Origin: CAXMST01 sp038206985
Lineage (GTDB): Bacteria; Actinomycetota; Thermoleophilia; Solirubrobacterales; 70-9
Assembly: GCA_038206985.1 (NCBI GenBank)
Contig: JBBRAH010000013.1
Coordinates: forward strand, 6,212 to 70,211
Direction of reading: 5' to 3'
Length of the DNA stretch: 64,000 bases
Under the pieces are notes generated by a model. The model did no database searches. It was not told where the DNA came from and saw nothing but the letters and a program-made list of their open reading frames with translations. Position 1 is the first letter of the stretch. Each line of letters begins with the position of its first letter. The position numbers were made by a program, and so were the translations under genes. Below, piece after piece: positions 15,578 to 27,642 of the stretch.

Positions 15578-16879
15578 CTACCGTCCTGAGTAGGCGCTCA
15601 GTCCGGGGTAGCTGGCCTTGTCGCCCAGTTGCTCCTCGATGCGGAGCAGCTGGTTGTACTTGGCGACCCGATCGGAGCGCGAGGGGGCGCCGGTCTTGAT
15701 CTGGCCGCAGCCGGTGGCCACGGCGAGGTCGGCGATCGTGGTGTCCTCGGTCTCGCCGGAGCGGTGCGACATCACCGCGCTGTAGCCAGCCTCGCGGGCC
15801 ATACGGACGGCCTCGAGGGTCTCGGTGAGGGTTCCGATCTGATTGACCTTGACGAGGATCGAGTTGGCGACGCCGGTCTCGATGCCCCGGCCCAGGCGCT
15901 CGGGGTTGGTGACGAAGAGGTCGTCACCGACGAGCTGGCAGCGGTCGCCGGTGGCGTCGGTGAGCGCCTTCCAGCCGTCCCAGTCCTCCTCGTCCATGCC
16001 GTCCTCGATCGAGATGATCGGGTAGCGGGCGACCTTGTCGGCCCAGTAGGCGGCCATCTCGGCGGAGCTGAGGCTGCGGTTCTCGTGCTCGAGCACGTAG
16101 CTGCTCGAGTCGGAGTCGAAGACCTCGCTGGTCGCCGGGTCGAGGCAGATGAAGACGTCTTCGCCGGGCTTGTAGCCGGCGGCCTCGATGCCCGCGACAA
16201 GCGCCTCGAGCGCGGCCTCGTTGGAGGGCAGGTCGGGTGCGAAGCCGCCCTCGTCGCCGACTGCCGTGTTCAGACCCTGTGCCTTGAGGTGGCCCTTGAG
16301 CGCGTGGAAGACCTCGGTGCCGATCCGCAGGCCCTCGCTGAAGCTCGAGGCGCCCGCCGGAGAAACCATGAACTCCTGGAAGTCCACCGAGTTGTCGGCA
16401 TGGGAGCCGCCGTTGAGCACGTTCATCATCGGCACCGGCAGGACGGTGGGCTCGGCGCCCTCCCCGTCGTAGAGAGAGGCGACGTAGCGGTACAGCGGCT
16501 GCTCGGCGGCTGTTGCGGCTGCGCGGGCGACGGCCAGCGAGACGCCGAGGATCGCGTTGGCGCCCAGCCGAGATTTGTTCGGCGTGCCGTCGAGCTCGAT
16601 CAGCGTCGTATCGACCTTGGCCTGGTCGGGTGCTGCGGCACCGCAGAGCGCATCGGCGATCTCGCCGTTGACGTTGGCGACCGCGCCGCCAACGCCCTTG
16701 CCACCCCAGCTCTCGCCACCGTCGCGAAGCTCGGTGGCCTCGAACTCACCGGTCGAGGCCCCCGAGGGCACCGCGGCGCGACCGTGGCCGCCTCCGTCGA
16801 GGCTGACCTCGACCTCAACGGTCGGGTTGCCTCGTGAGTCGAGGATCTGGCGGGCATGAATGTCGTTGATCACTGGCAT
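15578..16879 (-). CDS. eno: Enolase (phosphopyruvate hydratase)
   Basis: 433 residues, full length. It converts 2-phosphoglycerate to phosphoenolpyruvate and also serves in RNA-degradation complexes in some bacteria. The N-terminus INDIHARQILDSRGNPTVEV and the C-terminal signature SHRSGETEDTTIADLAVA (near residue 373) are intact. So are LLKVNQIGT-type (ILVKVNQIGT) with the catalytic Lys, and the SIEDGM magnesium ligands. ATG at 16879 gives the usual MPVI start. It is co-directional with mazG (15-bp gap), conserved in actinobacteria. Confidence 0.97.
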   Translation of the reverse strand: MPVINDIHARQILDSRGNPTVEVEVSLDGGGHGRAAVPSGASTGEFEATELRDGGESWGGKGVGGAVANVNGEIADALCGAAAPDQAKVDTTLIELDGTPNKSRLGANAILGVSLAVARAAATAAEQPLYRYVASLYDGEGAEPTVLPVPMMNVLNGGSHADNSVDFQEFMVSPAGASSFSEGLRIGTEVFHALKGHLKAQGLNTAVGDEGGFAPDLPSNEAALEALVAGIEAAGYKPGEDVFICLDPATSEVFDSDSSSYVLEHENRSLSSAEMAAYWADKVARYPIISIEDGMDEEDWDGWKALTDATGDRCQLVGDDLFVTNPERLGRGIETGVANSILVKVNQIGTLTETLEAVRMAREAGYSAVMSHRSGETEDTTIADLAVATGCGQIKTGAPSRSDRVAKYNQLLRIEEQLGDKASYPGLSAYSGR

Positions 16880-16894
16880 GGAGCGGGCAGTCTC

Positions 16895-17659
16895 TCACGC
16901 CTCGTCCGCCGAGGACTTGAACCGTGCGGTAGCAGCGCGCAGGGCGAGCTCCGGATCGGAGCGCAGGCGGCGTGAGATATCGACCACGGCGAAGAGGAGC
17001 TCACCCAGAGATTCGTCGATCGCGTCACGCGCCTGCGGCTCGGCACCGGGCGTGCCGTCGGCGCCGGCCTCCGCGAGCTGCTCCAGCCGGGCCAGCTCCT
17101 CGCGCGCGACGGCCGCCGCCCCGGCGATGCCCTCCCCCGTCCCGACCACGCCGAGCTCGGCGCCGTCGGGGGCCCGGTTGGCCGCCCGGCGCTGCAGCTT
17201 CCGCGCGAAGAGCAGGGCCGGCAGGTTTTCGGGAACGTCCGCGAACAGGCCGCTGCGACCCTCCTTGTCCTGCTTGATCTGGTCCCAGTTGGCGAGCACC
17301 TCGCCGGAGTCGGCGACCTCCGTCTCGCCGAACACGTGCGGATGGCGCCGGATCAGCTTCTCCGTCATGCCGGTAGCTACGGCCCCGAGGTCGCCGGCGC
17401 CACGCTCGGAGAGGAGCAGGGCGAGAAAGTGAACCTGAAAGAGAACGTCGCCGAGCTCGTCGAGCAGCTTCGCGTCGTCGCCCGACGCCGCGGCGTCGGC
17501 CAGCTCGTAGGCCTCCTCGACGGTGTGCGGGACGATCGAGCGCTCGTCCTGCTCGCGATCCCAGGGGCACTCGCGACGCAGCAGGCGGGTGATCTCGTCG
17601 AGCCGCTGAACGGCGGCAGCCGCCTCGGCCGACTGACCGTCACCGGCGCCCTTACTCAA
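16895..17659 (-). CDS. mazG: Nucleoside triphosphate pyrophosphohydrolase MazG
   Basis: 254 residues. The first MazG domain holds the hallmark CPWDREQ (about 31-37), EEAYEL and ELGDVLFQV (EExxE...ExxD metal ligands). After a 60-residue Ala/Glu-rich linker, a second, shorter domain keeps SLGELLFAVVDISRRL. It hydrolyses dNTPs/NTPs including damaged nucleotides to monophosphates plus pyrophosphate. The start is TTG at 17659, 7 bp after the preceding stop; no strong Shine-Dalgarno. The context between the parvulin gene and eno is standard for actinobacteria. Confidence 0.92.
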   Translation of the reverse strand: MSKGAGDGQSAEAAAAVQRLDEITRLLRRECPWDREQDERSIVPHTVEEAYELADAAASGDDAKLLDELGDVLFQVHFLALLLSERGAGDLGAVATGMTEKLIRRHPHVFGETEVADSGEVLANWDQIKQDKEGRSGLFADVPENLPALLFARKLQRRAANRAPDGAELGVVGTGEGIAGAAAVAREELARLEQLAEAGADGTPGAEPQARDAIDESLGELLFAVVDISRRLRSDPELALRAATARFKSSADEA

Positions 17660-17666
17660 GACCTGA

Positions 17667-19175
17667 TCAGGGAGTGGCGGGGGGCGCGCCGGTCACGGGA
17701 GCGCCGTCGGGACCGACCGGGACCGCGCCGGGAGGCAGGGATCCGGCGGCGCCGGCGGCTGCCGGATCGACGGCCGGGGTCAGATCATCGGGGCCACAGG
17801 GATCGATAGCGGCCCCCGTTGCACCGCCGGCCGCCGCAATCTGATCCTCGGACGCGCACTCGTCACCGATCTGCTTGGGTCGCTGCGGGAGTCCGGGTTG
17901 CGTGTTGCCGTCGGGCGAGAGGGTCGCCGTACCGGGGGCGATCGGGCTGGTGCCCACCACGGCCGGAGGTGTGGGCTGCTCGGGCTGGCCGGGGACAGGC
18001 TCGGGATCGGGGGCGACGAAGCCGTCGCAGAAGGCCATCAGCACCTGGTCGATGCACTGCGTGCGGAGCATCCACTTCTCGACGAAGTCGTTCTGGATCT
18101 GCTGCTCTCCCGCCTGCTGGCGGGCGGTGACGAGCTGCTGCTGGATCTGGGGAGTGGCCTCCTCCAGGGTCTGGGTGGTGGCCGGGGTCTCCTCGACGAC
18201 CTGGATCAGATAGAAGCCGCGCGAGGTCTCGAACGGACCGACGAGCTCACCCACCTGGGCGGAGAAGATCTGACTCTCGAGCTCAGGGTCGCCGGCGCCC
18301 TCGGTGACGCCCTCGAGCAGGCCGCCGCGATCCTTGGACGCCTGATCCTGCGAGTACTTCTTGGCGACGGAGTTCCAAACCTTCTCGAAGCTCGGATCGT
18401 CGGGGCTGATGCCTTCGAGCTCACTCTTGGCGGCCTCGACCTCGGCCTCGTCCTCGTTGAGGATCTGGCGGACGCTGCGGGTGGCCGGCGTCGCGAAGGC
18501 CTCCTTGTTGGCCTCGTAGAAGTCCTCGATCTCGCCGTCGTCCACTTCCGGTGTAACCGCAAAGGCCTCTGAGAGGGAGCGCTGGAGCGCGAGTAGGCGA
18601 CCCTGGCGGATCACGTCCTCGCAGTCGATCGGGTCGGTCTTGGCCGCGATCTCCTCCTCGGTACAGAACTTCGACTGCTTGACGACCTGGGCGAACTCCT
18701 TGGGGTTCTCGAAACTCTCGGTGATCTGGTCGAGCTCGGACTGGACGTCGGCATCGGTGACGTCGATGCCGCGGTCAGCTACCTCGCCCTCCGCCCAGCG
18801 AGCCAAAAGCAGGCCCTGCATGGTCTCGGAGTTGAGCTGCTCGTACTGGGGATCGCTCGGGGGCGGGACCTCCTGCAGGCCGAGGCGGGCTGCGGACTGC
18901 TCCATTGCGCGGTCGTACTCCTCGCGGCTCACTCCAGCGTCCACGCTATCGGGCAGATCTTCGACGAAGGCGACGTCGCCATCGGGAACGCCGGAACTGC
19001 CAAGCCCCTGCGTCGCAGCGACGAGAACGAAGGCGAGCATCAGGCCCAAGGCCAGTATCAGCGCTACGAGGCGCTTGCGGGAAGCGGTAAGTCCTGCCAC
19101 GGGTCGCTGAGAATAGCGAGCGCGGCCCCCCGGCGGGACGGCCCGGGCGCTCCCGGCTGCCCGCCGCTCGGTCAT
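17667..19175 (-). CDS. SurA/PrsA-type peptidyl-prolyl isomerase with Pro-rich tail
   Basis: 502 residues. A basic N-terminus is followed by one membrane anchor (about 35-55), so the bulk is extracytoplasmic. A SurA N-type helical region (75-200) precedes a parvulin rotamase domain (about 235-345), recognisable by RSVRQILNEDEAEVEAA, YSQDQASKDRGGLLEG and SRGFYLIQVVEE. The C-terminal 120 residues are a Pro/Ala/Gly tail with two Cys pairs. It assists folding of secreted proteins. The ATG follows directly on the mfd stop on the opposite side of the same operon (TAG|ATG), so it is translationally coupled to mfd. Confidence 0.88.
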   Translation of the reverse strand: MTERRAAGSARAVPPGGRARYSQRPVAGLTASRKRLVALILALGLMLAFVLVAATQGLGSSGVPDGDVAFVEDLPDSVDAGVSREEYDRAMEQSAARLGLQEVPPPSDPQYEQLNSETMQGLLLARWAEGEVADRGIDVTDADVQSELDQITESFENPKEFAQVVKQSKFCTEEEIAAKTDPIDCEDVIRQGRLLALQRSLSEAFAVTPEVDDGEIEDFYEANKEAFATPATRSVRQILNEDEAEVEAAKSELEGISPDDPSFEKVWNSVAKKYSQDQASKDRGGLLEGVTEGAGDPELESQIFSAQVGELVGPFETSRGFYLIQVVEETPATTQTLEEATPQIQQQLVTARQQAGEQQIQNDFVEKWMLRTQCIDQVLMAFCDGFVAPDPEPVPGQPEQPTPPAVVGTSPIAPGTATLSPDGNTQPGLPQRPKQIGDECASEDQIAAAGGATGAAIDPCGPDDLTPAVDPAAAGAAGSLPPGAVPVGPDGAPVTGAPPATP

Positions 19176-22597
<3,422 letters not shown>

Positions 22598-22598
<1 letters not shown>

Positions 22599-23332
22599 CA
22601 GTCGGTGTAGCCGAGCCCGGGACCCTCGCTCTGCCAGGCAACCTGCCCCTGTCCCTCGACGTGGGAGCGGTCCTCGACCCCATCCCACTCGTGCAGCATC
22701 GACTTGATCCGCGTGAGCGACTCGGGCGGCATGGTCGCGATGTGCGAGGCGAGCGTGAGCGCCGCCTGCTCGGTCGCGGGCGCGGGCGCCACCTTGTGCA
22801 CGAGGCCCCACCGCAGGGCTTCGTCGGCGGCGATCTCCTTGGAGGTGAGCAGCAGATACTTCGCCACCGAGAGGCCGCAGAGCGTGACCAGACGCGCCGG
22901 CCCGACCGGGACGCCCAGCGCCGCACCGGGAAACCGGAGGCGCAGATTGGAGCCCCCGACCCGCAGGTCGCAGGCGATGGCGATCTCGGCGCCACCCCCG
23001 ACGCACGCGCCGTGGCAGGCGGCGATCGTCGGCTTCGGGAAGGCCGTCAACTCGTCGTAGAGCTGGGCGAACAGCTCCATCTTGCGCACGGCCCCGGCCT
23101 TGTCCAGCTCTTCCTTGCGGTCGGCGCCACCGGAGAGACCCATGTGGTCGGTCGAGGAGACGACCAGGACGCGCACCTCCTCGTCCTCGCGCGCTGCGGC
23201 GAGATGACTCAGGAGCTCCTCGAGCATCGGCGTGTTGATCGCGTTCCGCGACTTGGGACGGTCGAGCTGCAGCAACGCGATGCCATGGGGATCAACCAGG
23301 TAGCGGGTAAGGGTCTCGTCGGGCTCGGGCAT
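22598..23332 (-). CDS. Enoyl-CoA hydratase/isomerase family protein
   Basis: 244 residues with a crotonase fold. LLQLDRPKSRNAINTPML leads into the oxyanion-hole segment (GLSGGADRKE) and the CHGACVGGGAEIAIACDLRV helix. The position of the first catalytic Glu in hydratases is unclear here (VGPARL region), so another crotonase reaction is possible. The start at 23332 has AAGGAG 6 nt upstream. It sits between pth and mfd, an unusual insertion into a housekeeping run, and shares its stop with the mfd start (TGATG), so Mfd translation is likely coupled to it. Confidence 0.87.
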
Positions 23333-23363
23333 CGATTGCTCCTTGGCTTCTGTAGTAGGCGGG

Positions 23364-23945
23364 TCAGGTGGCGGGGGCGTCAGGTGTGTCGACTTCGAGC
23401 CCGCTGATCTGCTCCAGCAGGCGCTCGGTCTCGTCGGCGGCCCGGTCGAAGAGCTCGGCCACATCTTCCCGTGACTCGCTGAAGCGCCCGAGCACATGCC
23501 GCGAGACGATCTCGGGGTCGGTGGAATCGGGTCGCCCGACGCCGATCCGCAGGCGCCAGAAGTCGCGCGAGCCGAGGCCGCGGTCGAGACTCTTGAGCCC
23601 GTTGTGACCGGCGATCCCACCGCCCTGCTTGACGCGCACCTCGCCGAACGGGATGTCGATCTCGTCGTGCAGGACGACGATCTGGCCCAGCTCGAGGCCG
23701 TAGCTGCCACGCGCGGGACCGGCGGCGTTGCCGGACTCGTTCATGAAGGTCTGGGGCAGGAGCAGCGCGACGCACGGTCCGCCGGGGCGGATGCGTCCTT
23801 CGCTGAGCAAACCACCGAACTTCTTCTTCGGCCGCGAGAGCTCCCAGCGCGTGGCGAGCAGTTCGGCGACGTCAAACCCGGCGTTGTGACGGGTACCGGC
23901 GTAGCGACTGCCGGGATTCCCGAGACCAACGATCAGGGCATCCAT
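23364..23945 (-). CDS. pth: Peptidyl-tRNA hydrolase
   Basis: 193 residues, normal length. It recycles peptidyl-tRNAs released from stalled ribosomes. It has the N-terminal LIVGLGNPGSRYAGTRHNAGF with the catalytic His (about 20) and Asn10, the tRNA-binding TFMNESG near 65, and VLHDEIDIPFGEVRVKQGGGIAGHNGLKS (Asp near 93). ATG at 23945 has GGCGGAG about 9 nt upstream. It follows rplY with a 60-bp gap, the usual actinobacterial pairing. Confidence 0.96.
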   Translation of the reverse strand: MDALIVGLGNPGSRYAGTRHNAGFDVAELLATRWELSRPKKKFGGLLSEGRIRPGGPCVALLLPQTFMNESGNAAGPARGSYGLELGQIVVLHDEIDIPFGEVRVKQGGGIAGHNGLKSLDRGLGSRDFWRLRIGVGRPDSTDPEIVSRHVLGRFSESREDVAELFDRAADETERLLEQISGLEVDTPDAPAT

Positions 23946-24005
23946 CGAACTCCGCCCCGACGCGCTTCCGCGGTCGCTCCGGCCGGGGCGCCTCGCGCCG
24001 CGGCC

Positions 24006-24710
24006 CTAGCCCTCGTCGTCGCCGGAATCGCCAGAGTCGCCGGAGTCGTCCCCGGCATCGTCGCCGTCGGCGCCTTCAACCTCGTCGGCTTCCTCGCCGA
24101 TCACCGTGGTCTCTTCCTCGACCTCGGTCTCGGGCTCCTCGATTACGGGCGGCGGGTTGAGCGTGGCGATCGTGACCTCGTCGGGATGGTCGGCCATGAA
24201 CTTGACGCCCTCAGGGGCGGTGACCACGGAAAGCTGAAGCGTGTCGCCGATCTCCATCGCCGAGACATCGAGCTCGATCTGGTCGGGAACGGCCTCGGGC
24301 AGAGCCTCGACCGTGATCTCGTCGGTGACGAACTCGAGGATGCCGCCCTCCTTGACGCCCGGAGCGTCGTCGCCGCCGACGAGCTCGATCTGCACGTCAG
24401 CCTGGATCGCGACCTTGAGGTCCACCTCGTGGAAGTCGATGTGGACGAGCTCGCCCCGGACCGGGTGGCGCTGCTCCTCCTTGACGACGACGGGCACGCT
24501 CTGCTCACCCTCGATCTCGAGATCGAAGAGGGTGTGGCCCTCTCCGAGGAACAGGGAGACGGTGTGTGCGTCGGCCTGCAGATGACGCGCGTCCTGACCG
24601 GCCGTGTAGACGATTCCGGGCACCATGCCGCTGCGCCGGAGCCGCCGCGAAGTGCGCGAGCCGAACTCGGTGCGAGTGGAAACCTTGAGGCTGGGGCGTG
24701 CTGCTGCCAT
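24006..24710 (-). CDS. rplY: 50S ribosomal protein L25/general stress protein Ctc
   Basis: 234 residues with the long two-domain Ctc form. The N-terminal domain binds 5S rRNA (KVSTRTEFGSRTSRRLRRSG, then VVVKEEQRHPVRGELVHIDFHEV). The TL5-like C-terminal domain ends near residue 190, and a strongly acidic tail (Asp/Glu/Ser/Gly repeats) follows. ATG at 24710 is chosen over an in-frame ATG at 24731 because a TATCCT -10 element lies 10 nt upstream, which fits a leaderless mRNA and leaves the usual Ala-rich start. It diverges from trkA. Confidence 0.92.
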   Translation of the reverse strand: MAAARPSLKVSTRTEFGSRTSRRLRRSGMVPGIVYTAGQDARHLQADAHTVSLFLGEGHTLFDLEIEGEQSVPVVVKEEQRHPVRGELVHIDFHEVDLKVAIQADVQIELVGGDDAPGVKEGGILEFVTDEITVEALPEAVPDQIELDVSAMEIGDTLQLSVVTAPEGVKFMADHPDEVTIATLNPPPVIEEPETEVEEETTVIGEEADEVEGADGDDAGDDSGDSGDSGDDEG

Positions 24711-24720
24711 CGGGCACGGC

Positions 24721-24726
24721 AGGATA
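24721..24726 (-). promoter_or_regulatory. -10 element TATCCT for rplY, leaderless promoter
   Basis: TATCCT on the minus strand ends 10 nt before the ATG at 24710. The same hexamer at the same spacing precedes metG. Confidence 0.5.
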
Positions 24727-24799
24727 GACATATTGCCCGCAAAGTTGCGGCGGACTGCGGGCGTAGCGCGTTCTCCGGGCAGCAGGTAAGAATCCGCGT

Positions 24800-26152
24800 A
24801 TGCGCGTAATCGTGATCGGAGCCGGCGAGGTCGGCCTGAATCTTGCCCGGACCCTCGGCTCGGACGGTCACGACGTGACCATCGTCGACACTGAATCGAG
24901 CCGCTGTGCGTCGCTCGAGGGGGAACTGGATGCGCTCATCGTCGAGGGTAACGGCGCCAGCCCGCGGGTCCTGCGCGAGATCGGGGTCCAAAAGGCCGAT
25001 CTGCTCGCCGCCGTCACCCAGGTGGACGAGGTCAACCTGATCGCCGCGATGGGCGCCAAGCAGATCAATCCGGAGATGACCACCGTGGCCCGGGTCCGTG
25101 ACCCCGACTTCACCGGCAGCGACGCGGACGACGAGACGACCCGTGGGCCGTTCGGGATCGACTTCGTGATCGACCCCGACCACGCGACCGCCCACGACAT
25201 CGCCGAAGCCGTCCTGCTGCCCGGCGCGGTCTCGGTCGAATACTTCGGCGACAACCGCCTGGGCCTGGCCGAGGTGATCCTCAGCCCCGACTCGCGACTG
25301 ATCGGCAACCCGCTGGCCAAGCGAGAGCGCCGCCACCCCGCCTACATCGTCGGCTGGAGCCGGGCGGGGAACGCGGAGCTGGCCAGAGGCGACCACGTGC
25401 TGGAGGCCGGCGACCACCTCATCGTGGTCGCCCCGAAAGAGGCGCTCGCCGAGGCAGTCGCCGACTTCGCGGGCAAGACGCGCGAGGTGAAGAAATGCAT
25501 CGTCTTCGGGGGCGGCAGGATCGGCCTGCGCCTGGCCAACATCTTTGAGAAGACCTCCGTGCAGACCACGGTGCTCGAGCGCGAGGAGTCGCGGGCCCGG
25601 CGGGTGGCCGAGCAACTCGGCAGCACGCTGGTGCTGCACGAGGAGGGCCTCAGCCGCGAGGCCATGCTGCAGAGCGGGGTCGGCGATGTCGATGCCTTCG
25701 TCGCCTGCGCCGGTGATGACCGCGCCAATCTGCTCGCGGCGCTCAACGCCAAGCGACTCGGCGCCGACCTCTGTCTGTCGGTTGTTTCGCGCGAGGAGTT
25801 CGTGCCGCTGGTCGACGCGCTCGAGATCGACGCAGCCTTCTCGCCCCGTCTGATTACCGCGGAAGCGATTCTGCGCTTCGTCCACACCCGCGCCCTGCGT
25901 GCGATGCACCTGCTGCGCAGCGGCTTCGAGGCACTCGAACTGGAGGTCGAGGACGGCGCCCTGATCATCGGCAAACAGCTCGGCCACACCGGCGGGATCC
26001 TGCGCGGCTGCCGCGTTGGCGCGATTCTCCGCAATGACGAGATCATCGTCGCCAGCGAGGGCACCGAGATCCTCGCCGGAGATCGTGTGCTGATGCTCGG
26101 CGTCGAGGGCACTCTGCACGACATCGAGCCCGCCTTCCTCGCCCGGTCTTGA
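24800..26152 (+). CDS. trkA: Trk system potassium uptake regulator TrkA
   Basis: 450 residues with two tandem RCK units, each a Rossmann NAD-binding domain plus a TrkA-C domain. The first begins VIVIGAGEVGLNLARTL with the acidic end VDTES; the second begins CIVFGGGRIGLRLANIF near residue 234. It gates TrkH channels from the cytosolic side in response to nucleotides. TAAGAAT lies just upstream of the ATG, so the mRNA is probably leaderless or nearly so. Its TGA overlaps the TTG start of the first trkH by 4 bp. Confidence 0.95.
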   Translation: MRVIVIGAGEVGLNLARTLGSDGHDVTIVDTESSRCASLEGELDALIVEGNGASPRVLREIGVQKADLLAAVTQVDEVNLIAAMGAKQINPEMTTVARVRDPDFTGSDADDETTRGPFGIDFVIDPDHATAHDIAEAVLLPGAVSVEYFGDNRLGLAEVILSPDSRLIGNPLAKRERRHPAYIVGWSRAGNAELARGDHVLEAGDHLIVVAPKEALAEAVADFAGKTREVKKCIVFGGGRIGLRLANIFEKTSVQTTVLEREESRARRVAEQLGSTLVLHEEGLSREAMLQSGVGDVDAFVACAGDDRANLLAALNAKRLGADLCLSVVSREEFVPLVDALEIDAAFSPRLITAEAILRFVHTRALRAMHLLRSGFEALELEVEDGALIIGKQLGHTGGILRGCRVGAILRNDEIIVASEGTEILAGDRVLMLGVEGTLHDIEPAFLARS

Positions 26153-27642
26153 TCGCCGTCTCGGCACCACGTGTAGGACCGGGCACCGCTCTCATCTCTC
26201 TCGTTGTCGGCGGCACCCTCGTTGCGGCCGGCGCGGGGATGCTGCTCGCGGCGCTGCTGGCGCTGCTCGGGGACGGGCGCGAGATGCTGGCCTTCGTACC
26301 CTGCGGGGTGGTCGTCATCGCGCTCGGGCTGGCCGGGATCGCGGTCGCCCGCCTGCGGGGACGCGGCACCGCGAACCTCAGTGCCTACCTGGGCTTCGCG
26401 GCCGTGACCCTCGCCTGGGTCGCCGCCGCGGCCGTGGGCACGATTCCGCTGCTGCTGTCCGGGACCTTCGACAGCCCAGTCAACGCGTTCTTCGAGGCGA
26501 TGAGCGGCTTTACGACGACCGGGGCCACGCTGATCGACGATTTCTCGCAACCCGACGTGGTGCTGCTCTGGCGCAGCGTGATGCAGTGGCTCGGCGGCAT
26601 CGGGATCGTCGTGCTGGTCGTGGCGATCGCCCCCGTGTCCGGAACCGGGATGCAGCGACTCTTCTACGCCGAGACCACCGGAGTGGCGAGTGAGCGGCTC
26701 ACGCCGCGGATCATCGACACCGCCAAGATCCTCGCCGGGGTCTACTTGACGCTGACCGCGGCCGCTTTCCTCGCCTACGCGATCGCGGGCATGACGCCCT
26801 TCGATGCGCTCAACCACACGATGACGACGGTCGCCACGGGGGGCTTCTCGACCCGGGCCGAATCGATCGCCGGGTTCGACTCCACGGCAATCGAGATCGC
26901 GGTGGTCTTCTTCATGGTCCTGGCTGGAGTCAACTACGCCTTCTACTGGCGGGCGATCAAGGGTAAGAGCCTGATGCCTCAGCTCTCGGAGGTCCGGGTA
27001 TACCTGCTCCTCCTCGGCCTCGCCACCGCCGCCGTCACCGTCAGCGTGCTGATCGCCGATGACGTCGGGGGCTTCTGGCAGAGTCTGCTCGACTCGGCGT
27101 TCAGCGTCACCACGATCGTGACCGGCACCGGCTACGTGACCGCCGACTTCGACGCGTGGAACACGTTCGCCCGGGTGGCGATTCTGGTGCTGATGTTCGT
27201 CGGCGCCTGCGCCGGCTCCAGCTCCGGCGGAATGAAGGTGATCCGGGTCTGGCTGCTGCTCAAGACCGCACGCCAGGAGGTCGAGCGGCAGCTGCAGCCG
27301 ACCGCTGTCCATGTCCTGCGCATGGGCGGTCGCCCCTTTTCGGAGGATGCACGCCGGGCAGTGCTCAGCTTCTTCCTGCTCTACGTCCTCGTCTACGTGC
27401 TCGGCGCCATCGCAATGGCCGCCACGGGGGTCGATGCGATCACCGCGATCAGTGCCTCCGCCTCCACGCTCAACATCGTCGGGCCCGGGCTCGGGGAGAT
27501 CGGCGCGACCGACAACTTCGGAGCGATCCCTGAAGGTGGGCGGATCGTGGCCGCGGTGCTGATGCTCATAGGCCGTCTGGAGATCTTCACCGTCGTCGCG
27601 CTGATGGCCCCCCTGTTCCGGGTTCGCAGAGGGCTGGTGTGA
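26149..27642 (+). CDS. trkH: Trk potassium uptake channel subunit TrkH, copy 1
   Basis: 497 residues, about ten or more membrane segments with four pore loops. Loop markers are FTTTGATL, VATGGFST, VTGTGYVTADF and NIVGPGLGEIG, each with the filter Gly. The membrane-entry segment GACAGSSSGGMKVIR precedes the intramembrane loop region. It imports potassium as a dimer regulated by TrkA. The start is TTG at 26149, overlapping the trkA stop (TTGA). The next trkH overlaps its end by 4 bp, so the set is translationally coupled. Confidence 0.94.
   Translation: MIAVSAPRVGPGTALISLVVGGTLVAAGAGMLLAALLALLGDGREMLAFVPCGVVVIALGLAGIAVARLRGRGTANLSAYLGFAAVTLAWVAAAAVGTIPLLLSGTFDSPVNAFFEAMSGFTTTGATLIDDFSQPDVVLLWRSVMQWLGGIGIVVLVVAIAPVSGTGMQRLFYAETTGVASERLTPRIIDTAKILAGVYLTLTAAAFLAYAIAGMTPFDALNHTMTTVATGGFSTRAESIAGFDSTAIEIAVVFFMVLAGVNYAFYWRAIKGKSLMPQLSEVRVYLLLLGLATAAVTVSVLIADDVGGFWQSLLDSAFSVTTIVTGTGYVTADFDAWNTFARVAILVLMFVGACAGSSSGGMKVIRVWLLLKTARQEVERQLQPTAVHVLRMGGRPFSEDARRAVLSFFLLYVLVYVLGAIAMAATGVDAITAISASASTLNIVGPGLGEIGATDNFGAIPEGGRIVAAVLMLIGRLEIFTVVALMAPLFRVRRGLV

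Noticed and set aside
24143..26170. A 675-codon minus-strand frame opposite trkA
   Set aside because: It is antisense to trkA and to part of rplY's surroundings with shadow composition; trkA motifs are intact on the other strand.
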